The notes beneath the pieces are model-generated. The model saw only the letters and a list, made by a program, of their open reading frames with translations. It was not told the DNA's origin and did not search any database. This document shows, piece by piece, positions 34,144 through 42,387 of a stretch of 64,000 nt of DNA; position 1 is the first letter of the stretch; each line of letters begins with the position of its first letter. Made by a program: the position numbers and the translations under genes. The stretch is from Asaia sp037151935 (GTDB taxonomy: Bacteria; Pseudomonadota; Alphaproteobacteria; Acetobacterales; Acetobacteraceae): positions 1,984,001-2,048,000 of the forward strand of contig NZ_CP157575.1 in the NCBI RefSeq assembly GCF_051628905.1, given 5' to 3'.

Positions 34144-35312
34144 ACAACTTCTACGGTGAGATCGATCCCCCCCAGCGCCTGCTGATGGGGCCGGGGCCCA
34201 TCAATGTGCATCCGCGTGTGCTGCGCGCCATGGGCGCTGACATGCTCGGCCAGTTCGACCCCGAGATGACGGAATACATGAACCAGACGATGGATCTCTA
34301 TCGTCAGGTCTTCATGACAAAAAACCGCTGGACCTTCCTGATCGACGGCTCGGCCCGCGCCGGGATCGAGGCCGCACTCACCTCACTCATCGAGCCGGGC
34401 GCAAAGGTGCTGCTCATCCGTTCGGGTCGGTTCGGCATGTTGCTGGGTGAAATCGCCGAGCGTCTGGGTGCCGACATCGCCACGATCGATCTCGAATGGG
34501 GGCAGGTCGCGACACTGGCGCAGATCGAGGCCGCACTTGCCGAGCATCGCCCCGCCGTCTTCGCCGCCATTCATGGCGACACCTCGACCACGACAGCCCA
34601 GCCGCTCGAAGGCATTGGCGCGCTTTGCCGCAAATACGGTGCGCTTTCCTATGTCGATGCCACGGCAACGCTGGGCGGTATGCCGGTGCGCACCGATGAA
34701 TGGGAAATCGACGTGATTTCCGCCGGGCTTCAGAAATGCATGGGTGGCCCGCCGGGTAGCGCCCCCATAACCGTCTCCGACAGGGCTGCCGAATTCATTT
34801 TCTCACGACGCAAGGTCGAAAGCGGCATTCGTCGTGACGATATCAGCGACGGTACCCGCCCGTTCATCCGCTCGAATTATTTCGATCTGGCGATGGTGAT
34901 GGATTACTGGTCCGAAAAGCGCCTGAACCATCACACCGAAGCCACCTCGATGCTGTATGCGGCGCGCGAATGCGCCCGTCTGGCGCTCGAAGAAGGGCTC
35001 GAAAACCGCTTCGCCCGCCATGTCGCCGCAGGCAAGGCAATGTCCGAAGGGCTGCGCGCTCTCGGCTTGCGGCTTTACGGGCAGGATGCCTATCGCATGA
35101 GCAATGTCACGGGGGTGTATATCCCTGACGGCATCGATGGCGAGCGGGTGCGCAGCCGTATGCGCGACGAATACCAGATCGAGATCGGTACCGCTTTCGG
35201 CCCGCTGGTCGGCAAGATCTGGCGTCTGGGCGCGATGGGCTATAATGCCGAGCTGCACAAGGTACGTCTGACCCTCGCGGCCCTCAGGGCCGTGCTCGAA
35301 AGCGAGAAATAG
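34140..35312 (+). CDS. Aminotransferase class V, (S)-ureidoglycine-glyoxylate aminotransferase-like
   Basis: The 390-residue PLP enzyme has the PLP lysine at Lys199 (SAGLQKCMGGPPG) and the conserved Asp173 in YVDATATLGG. It starts MxxLLMGPGPINVHPRVLRAM, as in alanine/serine-glyoxylate aminotransferases and PucG. PucG uses ureidoglycine and glyoxylate to form oxalurate and glycine. The overlap with the amidohydrolase gene (GTGA) supports a two-gene purine-nitrogen salvage operon. A plain alanine-glyoxylate or serine-glyoxylate aminotransferase remains possible. Confidence 0.85.
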   Translation: MNNFYGEIDPPQRLLMGPGPINVHPRVLRAMGADMLGQFDPEMTEYMNQTMDLYRQVFMTKNRWTFLIDGSARAGIEAALTSLIEPGAKVLLIRSGRFGMLLGEIAERLGADIATIDLEWGQVATLAQIEAALAEHRPAVFAAIHGDTSTTTAQPLEGIGALCRKYGALSYVDATATLGGMPVRTDEWEIDVISAGLQKCMGGPPGSAPITVSDRAAEFIFSRRKVESGIRRDDISDGTRPFIRSNYFDLAMVMDYWSEKRLNHHTEATSMLYAARECARLALEEGLENRFARHVAAGKAMSEGLRALGLRLYGQDAYRMSNVTGVYIPDGIDGERVRSRMRDEYQIEIGTAFGPLVGKIWRLGAMGYNAELHKVRLTLAALRAVLESEK

Positions 35313-35316
35313 CCCT

Positions 35317-35769
35317 TCAGGGAAGCGTCTCCACTGACTGGATCTCGTCATGGATCGCTTTGAGCACCCGGCGCGTGGCGGCGAGATCTTCTTTCGCCAC
35401 GCCCGCAATCGCCCGCATCTCGATTTCTCGCGACAGGCGCATGACCTCCTGAAGACGGGTTTCGCCCGCGTCTGTCAGACTGACGAAAAAGGCTCGGCGA
35501 TCGGCTTCGTCGGGAGTGCGCGTCACAAAGCCCTTTTCCTCAAGTGTGCGCAGGATCCGCACCATTGAGGATTTATCGAGCAGCAACGCGTCGGCAATTT
35601 CCTTAGGGTGAAGCGGCCCGCCATGACGGTATAATTCCAGCAATGGCTGCCAGGTGGCATCGGTCAGATCATGAGGCCTGAGCCCTGCATCGAGGATCTG
35701 ACGCCAACGCCGGGCAATCAGTGCCATCATGCGCCCCAGCGTGGGAACTTCGTCCCGATGCCTCGTCAT
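35317..35769 (-). CDS. MarR-family transcriptional regulator
   Basis: The 150-residue protein has the winged-helix fold of MarR: HPKEIADALLLDKSSMVRILRTLEEKGFVTRTPDEADRRAFFVSLTDAG covers the recognition helix and wing. MarR proteins bind palindromic operators and release them on binding phenolic compounds. It is the last gene of a minus-strand efflux operon, overlapping the outer-membrane gene start by four bases, and a 22-bp near-perfect palindrome stands before the first gene, so autoregulation is likely. Confidence 0.9.
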   Translation of the reverse strand: MTRHRDEVPTLGRMMALIARRWRQILDAGLRPHDLTDATWQPLLELYRHGGPLHPKEIADALLLDKSSMVRILRTLEEKGFVTRTPDEADRRAFFVSLTDAGETRLQEVMRLSREIEMRAIAGVAKEDLAATRRVLKAIHDEIQSVETLP

Positions 35770-37328
35770 GGGGCGGCTTCCGACAGATCGTCAGGCGTAT
35801 TATTGGCCAGATCGAGCTGCCCGGTAGCATGGGCCAACGCTGCTGCCTTCGTGAAGGCCTGGGCGATACTGACCGCAAGAGAAGCCTGTGCCTCGAAAAG
35901 CGCTGCCGCTGCGGTCGAAGCGTCTGTCATGGTGCCGACACCATGAGCGTAAGCCTGGCTCGCGCCTTCATTGGCCGTTTGCGCGGCATCGTTGAGCACC
36001 TGCGCCGATTTGACCTGCGCCAGAGCCGTTTCGAGCGCATCCTGACTATCAGCCACCTGACGCTCGACACTCAGCCGGTCCTTGAGCAGTGTCGCTTCTG
36101 CCGCATCGCGACGAGATTCGGCCATGTGTATGGCATTGGCGCGCAACCCGCCCTGATAGATCGGCCAGCTAAGCTGTAAAAACGCGCCTGCCTCAGGCTG
36201 GGCAATGGCCGAAGCCGGTGCGGAACGCCCCGTGCCATAGGTCTTGAGCGCGCCGAGATAACCCGACGCCGTACCGACGAAGGAAATCTGCGGGCGCAGC
36301 GCCGCTTTCGACGCCAGCACAGCTTCATCCGAGGCGCGCAGCTTGGCGATATCCGCCAGCAGATCGGGACGCGAGGCGAGCGCCTGGGTGACGAGCTGCC
36401 TGATCTGCTCGGGTGCGCTATGCGGCAATGTCTGTGCCGGAACAGGCTCGATGGCCATAGCCAGCGTGGCAGGGAGGCCGGTCACCTCAAGCAAAGCGTG
36501 ACGCGCCCCATGTTCGGCATCGGTGGCCTTGTCGAGATCGAAACGTGCCTGAGCCAGATTGCGCTGTGACGTGGCGACATCGACGATCGTTGCCTCGCCG
36601 TGATCGTGGCGCGACTGCGCCGCCCTGAGCAGCAGTGCCATGTTATCGACGGCATGATGCGAGGCAACGACAATGGCCTGCGCCGCCTGCTGCGCGTGAT
36701 AAGCGCTGATCACATCGAGGATCAGTTGCTGATGCACCGCCGAAAAGCCGAAATTGGCCGCCAGTGTCTGGAATTTCGCCTCTCTTATCTGCGCACGCGT
36801 CCGCCCGAAATCGAGCAGCAGATAATCGAGTTCGAGCTTGGGAAAAGCCGCCGCACCGTTCGAGGTGAGATAACCGCGGCTCGACAGATAATTTGGCAGA
36901 GGCAAAGCCATGCGCTGAAACCCGCCCATGGCCGAAAAGGTCAGTTGCGGCAGCATGGCGGCGCGCGACATGCCGACATTGATCGCCGCCTGTCTGGCGG
37001 ATTCCCAGGCAATGCGCGTGCGTGGGTTGTTGCGCTCGGCCAGATCGATCAGCTGCGGCAGGCTAAGCCCCCGGTCTGAGGCATCGGGCAGGGCAGGGCC
37101 AATATGAGCCGCAGCGATCTGCCCCTCTCCCGCCTCTACTGATACTGCAGGGTGGCGTATGCCGGGTGGCAGAACAAGGCCAGTTCTGGTGGTCGGGCGC
37201 CAGGCATGATCGGCGCTTTGCGGCGCAAGATCGCGCGTATCGTTACAGCCGGACAGCAGCGACGCCACCAGGAGAAGGGAAAGAGCCGGTCGGGTCATCA
37301 GGAAAATCCGGGTAGCAGAGCGGGACAT
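35766..37328 (-). CDS. Outer-membrane efflux lipoprotein (TolC/NodT family)
   Basis: The 520-residue protein begins with a lipoprotein signal (LLLVASLLSGC, lipid-bearing Cys28) and contains two outer-membrane efflux repeats rich in long coiled helices. It would form the outer-membrane channel of a tripartite pump with the HlyD adaptor and FUSC protein encoded upstream. Its start shares bases with the FUSC stop. A second ATG (MTRPALS) ten residues in could also be the start. Confidence 0.9.
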   Translation of the reverse strand: MSRSATRIFLMTRPALSLLLVASLLSGCNDTRDLAPQSADHAWRPTTRTGLVLPPGIRHPAVSVEAGEGQIAAAHIGPALPDASDRGLSLPQLIDLAERNNPRTRIAWESARQAAINVGMSRAAMLPQLTFSAMGGFQRMALPLPNYLSSRGYLTSNGAAAFPKLELDYLLLDFGRTRAQIREAKFQTLAANFGFSAVHQQLILDVISAYHAQQAAQAIVVASHHAVDNMALLLRAAQSRHDHGEATIVDVATSQRNLAQARFDLDKATDAEHGARHALLEVTGLPATLAMAIEPVPAQTLPHSAPEQIRQLVTQALASRPDLLADIAKLRASDEAVLASKAALRPQISFVGTASGYLGALKTYGTGRSAPASAIAQPEAGAFLQLSWPIYQGGLRANAIHMAESRRDAAEATLLKDRLSVERQVADSQDALETALAQVKSAQVLNDAAQTANEGASQAYAHGVGTMTDASTAAAALFEAQASLAVSIAQAFTKAAALAHATGQLDLANNTPDDLSEAAP

Positions 37329-39511
37329 CAGGCAGCACTTTCCTGTTCACGCGCATCAGGGTCGTAAGTCTGAACGATACGGCGCAGACGCTCATCGAGC
37401 AGGCCGAACCAGACCATGCGCTGGGCATCTTGCTCCATCACGGGCAGAGGCGGCAGACGGGTCTGCAAAGCCAGCCCGTCACGCCCGTCATGAAGCCATA
37501 GTGCGAGTTCGTCGAACCACAGGCGCATGGTCTCGACATAGTCTCGTGCCGCCTCATCCGGCTCGCGACGAACATCTGCAATGACGGCGACGGGGATCGA
37601 GAGCATCTGGATATCGCTCACCAGAGGCAGGGTGATATCGGGAATGAACGCGTCGCCCCTGAGGCGCTCCTCCTCGAAAGGGGCATTGCGTAGCGCCGTG
37701 CGGGTGGCCGCCACAGCACGACCGAATTTCTCGCGCTCGCGTTCCTGCCCGATATCCACGGCAGCGTCGGGGTTCTCGCGGCGCAGCACGATCAGATCGC
37801 CAAGCTGCCTGACGGCGCCCGAGAGATGTTTGCGCGCCACGTTGGTTGCGCTGACCGGCCAGAGCGCTGCGGCCATCAGATAGACCACGACATTGCCGAT
37901 GATGATGCCCACCACGCGGTTACGCGCCGTCTCCATATCGAGCGTCGGGCCGTAGCCCTGCAATATGGTCATGAAATAGGCCATGGCGATCTGCACGCCA
38001 GCGTAGGAGATGCGCTCGCTACCGCTCTTGATCCAGCCGGCGAAAGCCGCCACCGGAATGACAACCAGAATGAGGTCCAGACAATCGGTCAACGATGGCA
38101 TGAAAACGAGGATCGTCCCGATACCGAAAAATGCCCCGATCATGGCACCGACCACACGCAGCAGCATCTTGTGCACGCTATCACCGACCGTGCCGAGCGA
38201 AACCAGAAAGCAGGTGACCACGCAGGTCTGAATACCCGGCCAGGAAGTGAAACGTGTGATCGCGTAACAAATGACAACGCTGAGCGCGATACGTATAGCC
38301 GCACGCGGATAGGCCGGGTTGCTGAAGGCGTCCGGCTTGAAAAACCCCTGCGCTGCCGCCCTGATTTCAGGAGCAAAACTCGGTGCTGTCGTCTCCGGGC
38401 GCATCAGAAGCCCGTGAATGATCGTCAGGCTACGAATGAACTCGATCGCCAGCGGATAGAGCTTCGGGTCATCGCGAAATTCGGCCGCCAGGGCTTCGAG
38501 TTCGGCCTGATCGAAATCGATCGCGGGTGCCCGCTCGCGTCCGTGCTTGTACACATGGCCGCATTGCGCGACGATCTGTCCGATACGCTGCAGAAAACGC
38601 GAGCCTTCGGGCCGACCGAGCTGGCTCCAGGCGAGCACGATCATCACCAGACGGGCCGTATTGCGGATCATGGCCAGGCCGACATGATGACGCGACATTT
38701 CGGGGTGGATCTTCATGCTCAGATCGTGAAACTGACGCAGCAACGCTACACCCTGCTCCGCGAAGCCCCTGATCGACGCCATCTCGCCCGTCTGAGGCGT
38801 GGCCCCGGTCTCGCAGGCACGCGATACCGCCTCGAAGCGCTGCGCCAGACCGTCTCGCAGCATGGTCAGCGGATCATACCCGGCGAGGCGATTGACGATG
38901 GCGATGATCGCAAGCGCAATAATGAACACCGCGCCGACCCAGAGTAGCGTATGCAGCATTGCCTCTTCGGGCGGCATGAACGCTGCATCGGGCACGGCGC
39001 TATCTGTCGTATTGCCTATAAACCCGTCGAGCGAATACCCGACCGTCTCGAGCATATCCGCGCTCATGGACATGTAGACGATCCAGAAGAGCAGGATATT
39101 CGCGAGAGACCCCATGGTCATGGCCTGGGAGAGAAATCCGGCCGCCAGCGTCATGAGCAGCATCAGCGGCAATCTTAGCCCCGGCTCGGAAAGGCTTGCC
39201 ATCATCAGCAGAATGGTAAGCGCCGTTCCTGCGACGATGACTGCACCGCCCATGATAGCCGTGCTCGTGTTCGAGGCAGCATCATTGCCGGAGAGAAAAA
39301 AGCAGATAAAGACCAGTACAGGCAGGTCGGGCACCCGAAACGTCTCACCAATGATGATCGTCACGATCACCTGCACGACCAGCAGCACCGTATTACGGGC
39401 GCGGCCGGGCACAGGGGCCATTTCCTTTTTCAGAAAGGAGAAAGTCGATGGCGGATCGTTCCGCCTTTCGCGGCGTATTGCCCCAGCCCTTTGCTGCTGG
39501 ACTGCCTTCAT
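37328..39511 (-). CDS. FUSC family inner-membrane transporter (AaeB-like)
   Basis: The 727-residue protein has two sets of hydrophobic helices (about 40-210 and 400-540) separated by soluble domains, the layout of FUSC/AaeB proteins. These export aromatic carboxylic acids and similar compounds together with an HlyD-type adaptor. Typical segments are NTVLLVVQVIVTIIIGE and RAAIRIALSVVICYAITRF. It overlaps the HlyD stop by four bases. The operon order YtcA-HlyD-FUSC-TolC-MarR suggests resistance to plant phenolics or organic acids; the substrate is inferred. Confidence 0.88.
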   Translation of the reverse strand: MKAVQQQRAGAIRRERRNDPPSTFSFLKKEMAPVPGRARNTVLLVVQVIVTIIIGETFRVPDLPVLVFICFFLSGNDAASNTSTAIMGGAVIVAGTALTILLMMASLSEPGLRLPLMLLMTLAAGFLSQAMTMGSLANILLFWIVYMSMSADMLETVGYSLDGFIGNTTDSAVPDAAFMPPEEAMLHTLLWVGAVFIIALAIIAIVNRLAGYDPLTMLRDGLAQRFEAVSRACETGATPQTGEMASIRGFAEQGVALLRQFHDLSMKIHPEMSRHHVGLAMIRNTARLVMIVLAWSQLGRPEGSRFLQRIGQIVAQCGHVYKHGRERAPAIDFDQAELEALAAEFRDDPKLYPLAIEFIRSLTIIHGLLMRPETTAPSFAPEIRAAAQGFFKPDAFSNPAYPRAAIRIALSVVICYAITRFTSWPGIQTCVVTCFLVSLGTVGDSVHKMLLRVVGAMIGAFFGIGTILVFMPSLTDCLDLILVVIPVAAFAGWIKSGSERISYAGVQIAMAYFMTILQGYGPTLDMETARNRVVGIIIGNVVVYLMAAALWPVSATNVARKHLSGAVRQLGDLIVLRRENPDAAVDIGQEREREKFGRAVAATRTALRNAPFEEERLRGDAFIPDITLPLVSDIQMLSIPVAVIADVRREPDEAARDYVETMRLWFDELALWLHDGRDGLALQTRLPPLPVMEQDAQRMVWFGLLDERLRRIVQTYDPDAREQESAA

Positions 39512-40530
39512 CGCATGACAACCACGACGACCGTGGCCCCGACGCGCATCAGATCGCTCGGTGGATTATCCAGCCTGATACGCACCGGAAAGCGCTGGGC
39601 GATGCGCACCCAGTTGAGCGTGCGCGGCACTTTTGGCAGACCATTGGCGCTGGTGCCCTCATCGGGCACGACACCGGCATTGAGACTTTCGAGCGTGCCC
39701 ATGATCGGCTTGCCGGGCTGAGCCATGGCATAGACCTTGACCCGCTGACCGGCCATCAACCCCACAAGCTGCGTCTCTCGAAAATTGGCGATGGCCCACC
39801 AGGTTTCGCTGTCGACCAGGGTGAAGACAGGCTTGCCTGTCGAGGCATATTCACCCGACGATACATTCAGATCGGTCACGATGCCATCGCAGGGAGCTCG
39901 CACCTTGGTCAGGCGGAGATCGCGTTGGGCTTCACGAAGCTGGGCCTGGGCTGCGGCAAGATCGGCACGTAAAGGCGCCACGCTTCGCACCGCCTGATGC
40001 GCAGACACTGCCGATTGCAGGGCCTGCTGCAGACCAGCCTCTGCACTGCGCGTCTCGGCAAGCGCCTGATCGAGCGCTTCACGCGTCACGAAACCCTGTT
40101 TCTCAAGCGGGGCCAGGCGGTTCTGAGTGGCATGCGCCAACGCAAGACGCGCACGAGCGCTCTGCACGGCGCTGGCCTCGGCCCCTGCATGGGAGACCTG
40201 GGAACTCACCTGACTGGTCTGGACGTCGATCTGTGCCTGAAGACCATCGACCTGCGCCTGAGCCTGCTGCACCCGATAGGTGTAAGGCTCGGGGTCGATC
40301 ACATAGAGCACCTGTCCGCGCTTGACCTTGTCATTGTCATGCACGGAAATCGACACGATGCGTCCACTCACTTCAGGCGCCAGATGCACGATATTGGCGG
40401 CAATATAGGCGTCTTCGGTTCTCGGGCGTTCATGAAGCCGCTGCAACACCAGAAAGCCGGTGATGACACAGGCAGCGAGAGACAGAACCAGGAGCGCGAT
40501 GCCCCCGATGCGGGAGGTAAGGGAACTCAT
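39508..40530 (-). CDS. HlyD/EmrA-type membrane fusion protein
   Basis: From the chosen start (40530) the protein has 340 residues: one N-terminal membrane helix (GIALLVLSLAACVITGFLVLQ), a split lipoyl domain (APEVSGRIVSISVHDNDKVKRGQVLYVIDP and RAPCDGIVTDLNVSSGEYASTG) around a coiled-coil hairpin, and a beta-barrel end. It bridges the FUSC protein and the outer-membrane channel. A GTG at 40548 is also in frame; the ATG was chosen for its GGCGG seven bases upstream. Confidence 0.9.
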   Translation of the reverse strand: MSSLTSRIGGIALLVLSLAACVITGFLVLQRLHERPRTEDAYIAANIVHLAPEVSGRIVSISVHDNDKVKRGQVLYVIDPEPYTYRVQQAQAQVDGLQAQIDVQTSQVSSQVSHAGAEASAVQSARARLALAHATQNRLAPLEKQGFVTREALDQALAETRSAEAGLQQALQSAVSAHQAVRSVAPLRADLAAAQAQLREAQRDLRLTKVRAPCDGIVTDLNVSSGEYASTGKPVFTLVDSETWWAIANFRETQLVGLMAGQRVKVYAMAQPGKPIMGTLESLNAGVVPDEGTSANGLPKVPRTLNWVRIAQRFPVRIRLDNPPSDLMRVGATVVVVVMR

Positions 40531-40644
40531 GAAGGGACCGCCTGACACCTTTGATCGATCGGTTCACACTATCCGACCGGAGAAAGGCCTTCGCAAAACA
40601 AGGAGCTGATATCGTCGCCCGATCCTGAAAGACCGGACATCGCC

Positions 40645-40938
40645 TCAGTGACCGAAGAAAACCAGCCACACCAGAAAGGTGACGGCGACCATGAAGGCGA
40701 TATAGGTCAGCATCGGCGCGGGCACAGCCTTCTGCAGATCGAACACACCCAGCACAGCGCGCAGCACCGCAGCCGCCACGGCACCCAGAGTCGCACAGAG
40801 CATCCATGACGGAAAAAACGAGCCCAGTACATCCTGCAATGGCGCACGCGTGCAGCCGCTCAGCGCTAAGGCGGGCAAGGGCGCGGCACGACAAAGCGCG
40901 AAAAGCCCCCGTCTGGGGGAGGAACGCAAAGGGGTCAT
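40645..40938 (-). CDS. YtcA-family small membrane lipoprotein
   Basis: About 97 residues from the ATG at 40938. A signal segment ends in a lipobox-like ALALSGC, followed by SRAP-like TRAPLQDVLGSFFPSWMLC and two membrane helices (TLGAVAAAVLRAVLGV and YIAFMVAVTFLVWLVFFG). This matches the YtcA family, which lies next to HlyD/FUSC efflux genes in many Proteobacteria. Its role is unknown. It is the first gene of the efflux operon and follows the putative operator. A longer frame to 40983 exists. Confidence 0.78.
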   Translation of the reverse strand: MTPLRSSPRRGLFALCRAAPLPALALSGCTRAPLQDVLGSFFPSWMLCATLGAVAAAVLRAVLGVFDLQKAVPAPMLTYIAFMVAVTFLVWLVFFGH

Positions 40939-40986
40939 GATTCTGTCATCTGATATCGTTTTCCGAACCGGACGACAGAACACTAA

Positions 40987-41008
40987 AATGGTTTATATAT
41001 CAACCATT
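40987..41008. promoter_or_regulatory. Candidate MarR operator of the efflux operon
   Basis: AATGGTT-N8-AACCATT is a 22-bp palindrome in which ten of eleven base pairs are symmetric (centre TATATATC). It lies 49-70 bases upstream of the first gene. On the minus strand TTGATA inside it could be a -35 box, with TTCTGT 17 bases on. Size and position fit a MarR-family operator. Confidence 0.55.
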
Positions 41009-41278
41009 ATCTGAAAAACCTGCGTTTCCGGGTAAAATCACTGCAATTCTGCCTTTACCTGTGAAATACAGCGGGCTTCGCCCCTGAAGAGAAAGAGCCG
41101 TTTCAGCCGTAGCATCGACCGTTTCGGACAGGGCCGAGAGAGGTTTTCGAACCCTGATAGACCAGCTCGATAAAGAGAAGCCACAGAGCATCGCTGAACT
41201 GAAAAAGAGAAAATTCGTCCGAAACAGAACAGGAAGATCTCTCGGGGAGATACAAAATTCTGTATTTTCGGGAGATGA
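41009..41278. other. Intergenic region downstream of the tRNA gene
   Basis: No coding frame here is convincing, and the minus-strand frames that cross it run through the tRNA. It contains the 3' flank of tRNA-Ala and, near 41000, the upstream side of the efflux operon promoter. Confidence 0.4.
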
Positions 41279-41354
41279 TGGTGGAGCCAATCGGAATCGA
41301 ACCGACGACCTCCTGAATGCCATTCAGGCGCTCTCCCAACTGAGCTATGGCCCC
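41279..41354 (-). tRNA. tRNA-Ala (anticodon GGC)
   Basis: The 76-base gene has an acceptor stem GGGGCCA/TGGCTCC, D-loop AGCTCAGTTGGGAGAGC, an anticodon arm CCTGA-ATGGCAT-TCAGG with anticodon GGC, and a T-arm with GGTTCGATTCC. The 3' CCA is encoded. GGC reads GCC and GCU alanine codons. Confidence 0.97.
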
Positions 41355-41436
41355 GCCGTATCAAAACCAGCCCCTTGGGTCAGGCCAGTGGCGCGGGTAT
41401 AGCGGGGGGCCTTCCCGCTGACAAGCCCTTAAAACA

Positions 41437-42069
41437 CTATTTTTTCACCAGACCGAAATCACGCAGTACAGCCAGAAGCGGGAGGCGCGGCAGACCCAGT
41501 ATGGCGTCGTGATCGCCCTTGATTGCCTCGAAAAGCTGTACACCCATCCTTTCGAGCCTGTAGGCCCCCACGCAGGATAAAAGAGCCTCACCCTCGCTCT
41601 CTATATAGGCGTCCAGAAACGCCTCACTGAAGTCGCGCAGGGTCAGTTTCGGGGTGGCCAGATGCTCCCAGAGCTTCTGGCCGTTTCTGTACAGAACCAG
41701 CGCCGTCTGCAACCGATGCGTACGACCCCTTAGATAACGCAATTGCTCACGCGCCTGATCGAGCGTTTCCGGCTTGTCGAAACCGATGTCATCGCACTCC
41801 AGAATCTGATCAGCAGCGATAACAAAATCGGCGCTCATAAAATCGGTTTTCCTGAAAAACCCTAGAGCTTTGGCATCAGCGAGCGCCAGAGCGATGTCCC
41901 CGTGCGAGGCCTTTTCAGCCCTCATCGCATCTCTGATCGCAGCCTCATCAATCCCTACCGGACAGGACGTGACCTCAACACCCGCCTCCCGTAGCAAACC
42001 AAGCCGCGCCGACGATCCGCTGGCGAGAAACAGGCGGGCTGTGCCCGGATTCGCATATACCGACTCCAT
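41437..42069 (-). CDS. Maf family nucleotide pyrophosphatase
   Basis: Maf proteins hydrolyse non-canonical or certain canonical nucleoside triphosphates. The 210-residue protein begins with the family motif FLASGSSARLGLLREAGVEV and has VIAADQILE and the C-terminal AIKGDHDAILGLPRLPLLAVLRD. The ATG at 42069 has AAGGAGA seven bases upstream; the longer frame to 42246 would run through the presumed replication origin. It is divergent from hemE across that origin region. Confidence 0.92.
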   Translation of the reverse strand: MESVYANPGTARLFLASGSSARLGLLREAGVEVTSCPVGIDEAAIRDAMRAEKASHGDIALALADAKALGFFRKTDFMSADFVIAADQILECDDIGFDKPETLDQAREQLRYLRGRTHRLQTALVLYRNGQKLWEHLATPKLTLRDFSEAFLDAYIESEGEALLSCVGAYRLERMGVQLFEAIKGDHDAILGLPRLPLLAVLRDFGLVKK

Positions 42070-42387
42070 AAGGCGTCTCCTTCCGTAAGGGGGGTGAATG
42101 AGTACCGTCAGTACTGGGGTACATGGGGATTGTACGAGGCTTCTGGAGCAAGCGTACCGAGTACCGTGGATTGTACTTTTTCTGGCGGTACCGGTGGGTT
42201 GTACACAGGTCTTCTGTGGGTATTTCGGGATAACTCTCGCAAACACCTCAAACCAAAGGCTTTATCGTTTGTACACAGTGTTGGTAAGTCGGGGTACGTT
42301 TTCGGAAAGATGGGTACCCCGTCATCCACAGGGATCAACCTATCCGACAGGATATCTTTCTCTTTTCTTTTATGATTATTGGTCGGC
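42070..42387. other. Probable chromosomal origin of replication (oriC)
   Basis: This 318-base non-coding segment lies between maf and hemE, a place where alphaproteobacterial origins are known (Caulobacter, Rickettsia). It contains TCATCCACA (42322-42330), one mismatch from the DnaA box TTATCCACA and one from the Caulobacter TGATCCACA. The 9-mer TTGTACACA occurs twice in the same orientation (42199-42207 and 42269-42277). TTGTAC occurs four times, all on the plus strand. GTAC occurs twelve times between 42102 and 42317. An AT-rich stretch at 42351-42380 could be the unwinding element. No gene fits in this region. Function is inferred. Confidence 0.6.

Noticed and set aside
41000..41364. Short minus-strand frames crossing the tRNA-Ala gene
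   Set aside because: They translate the tRNA itself, a known annotation artefact.
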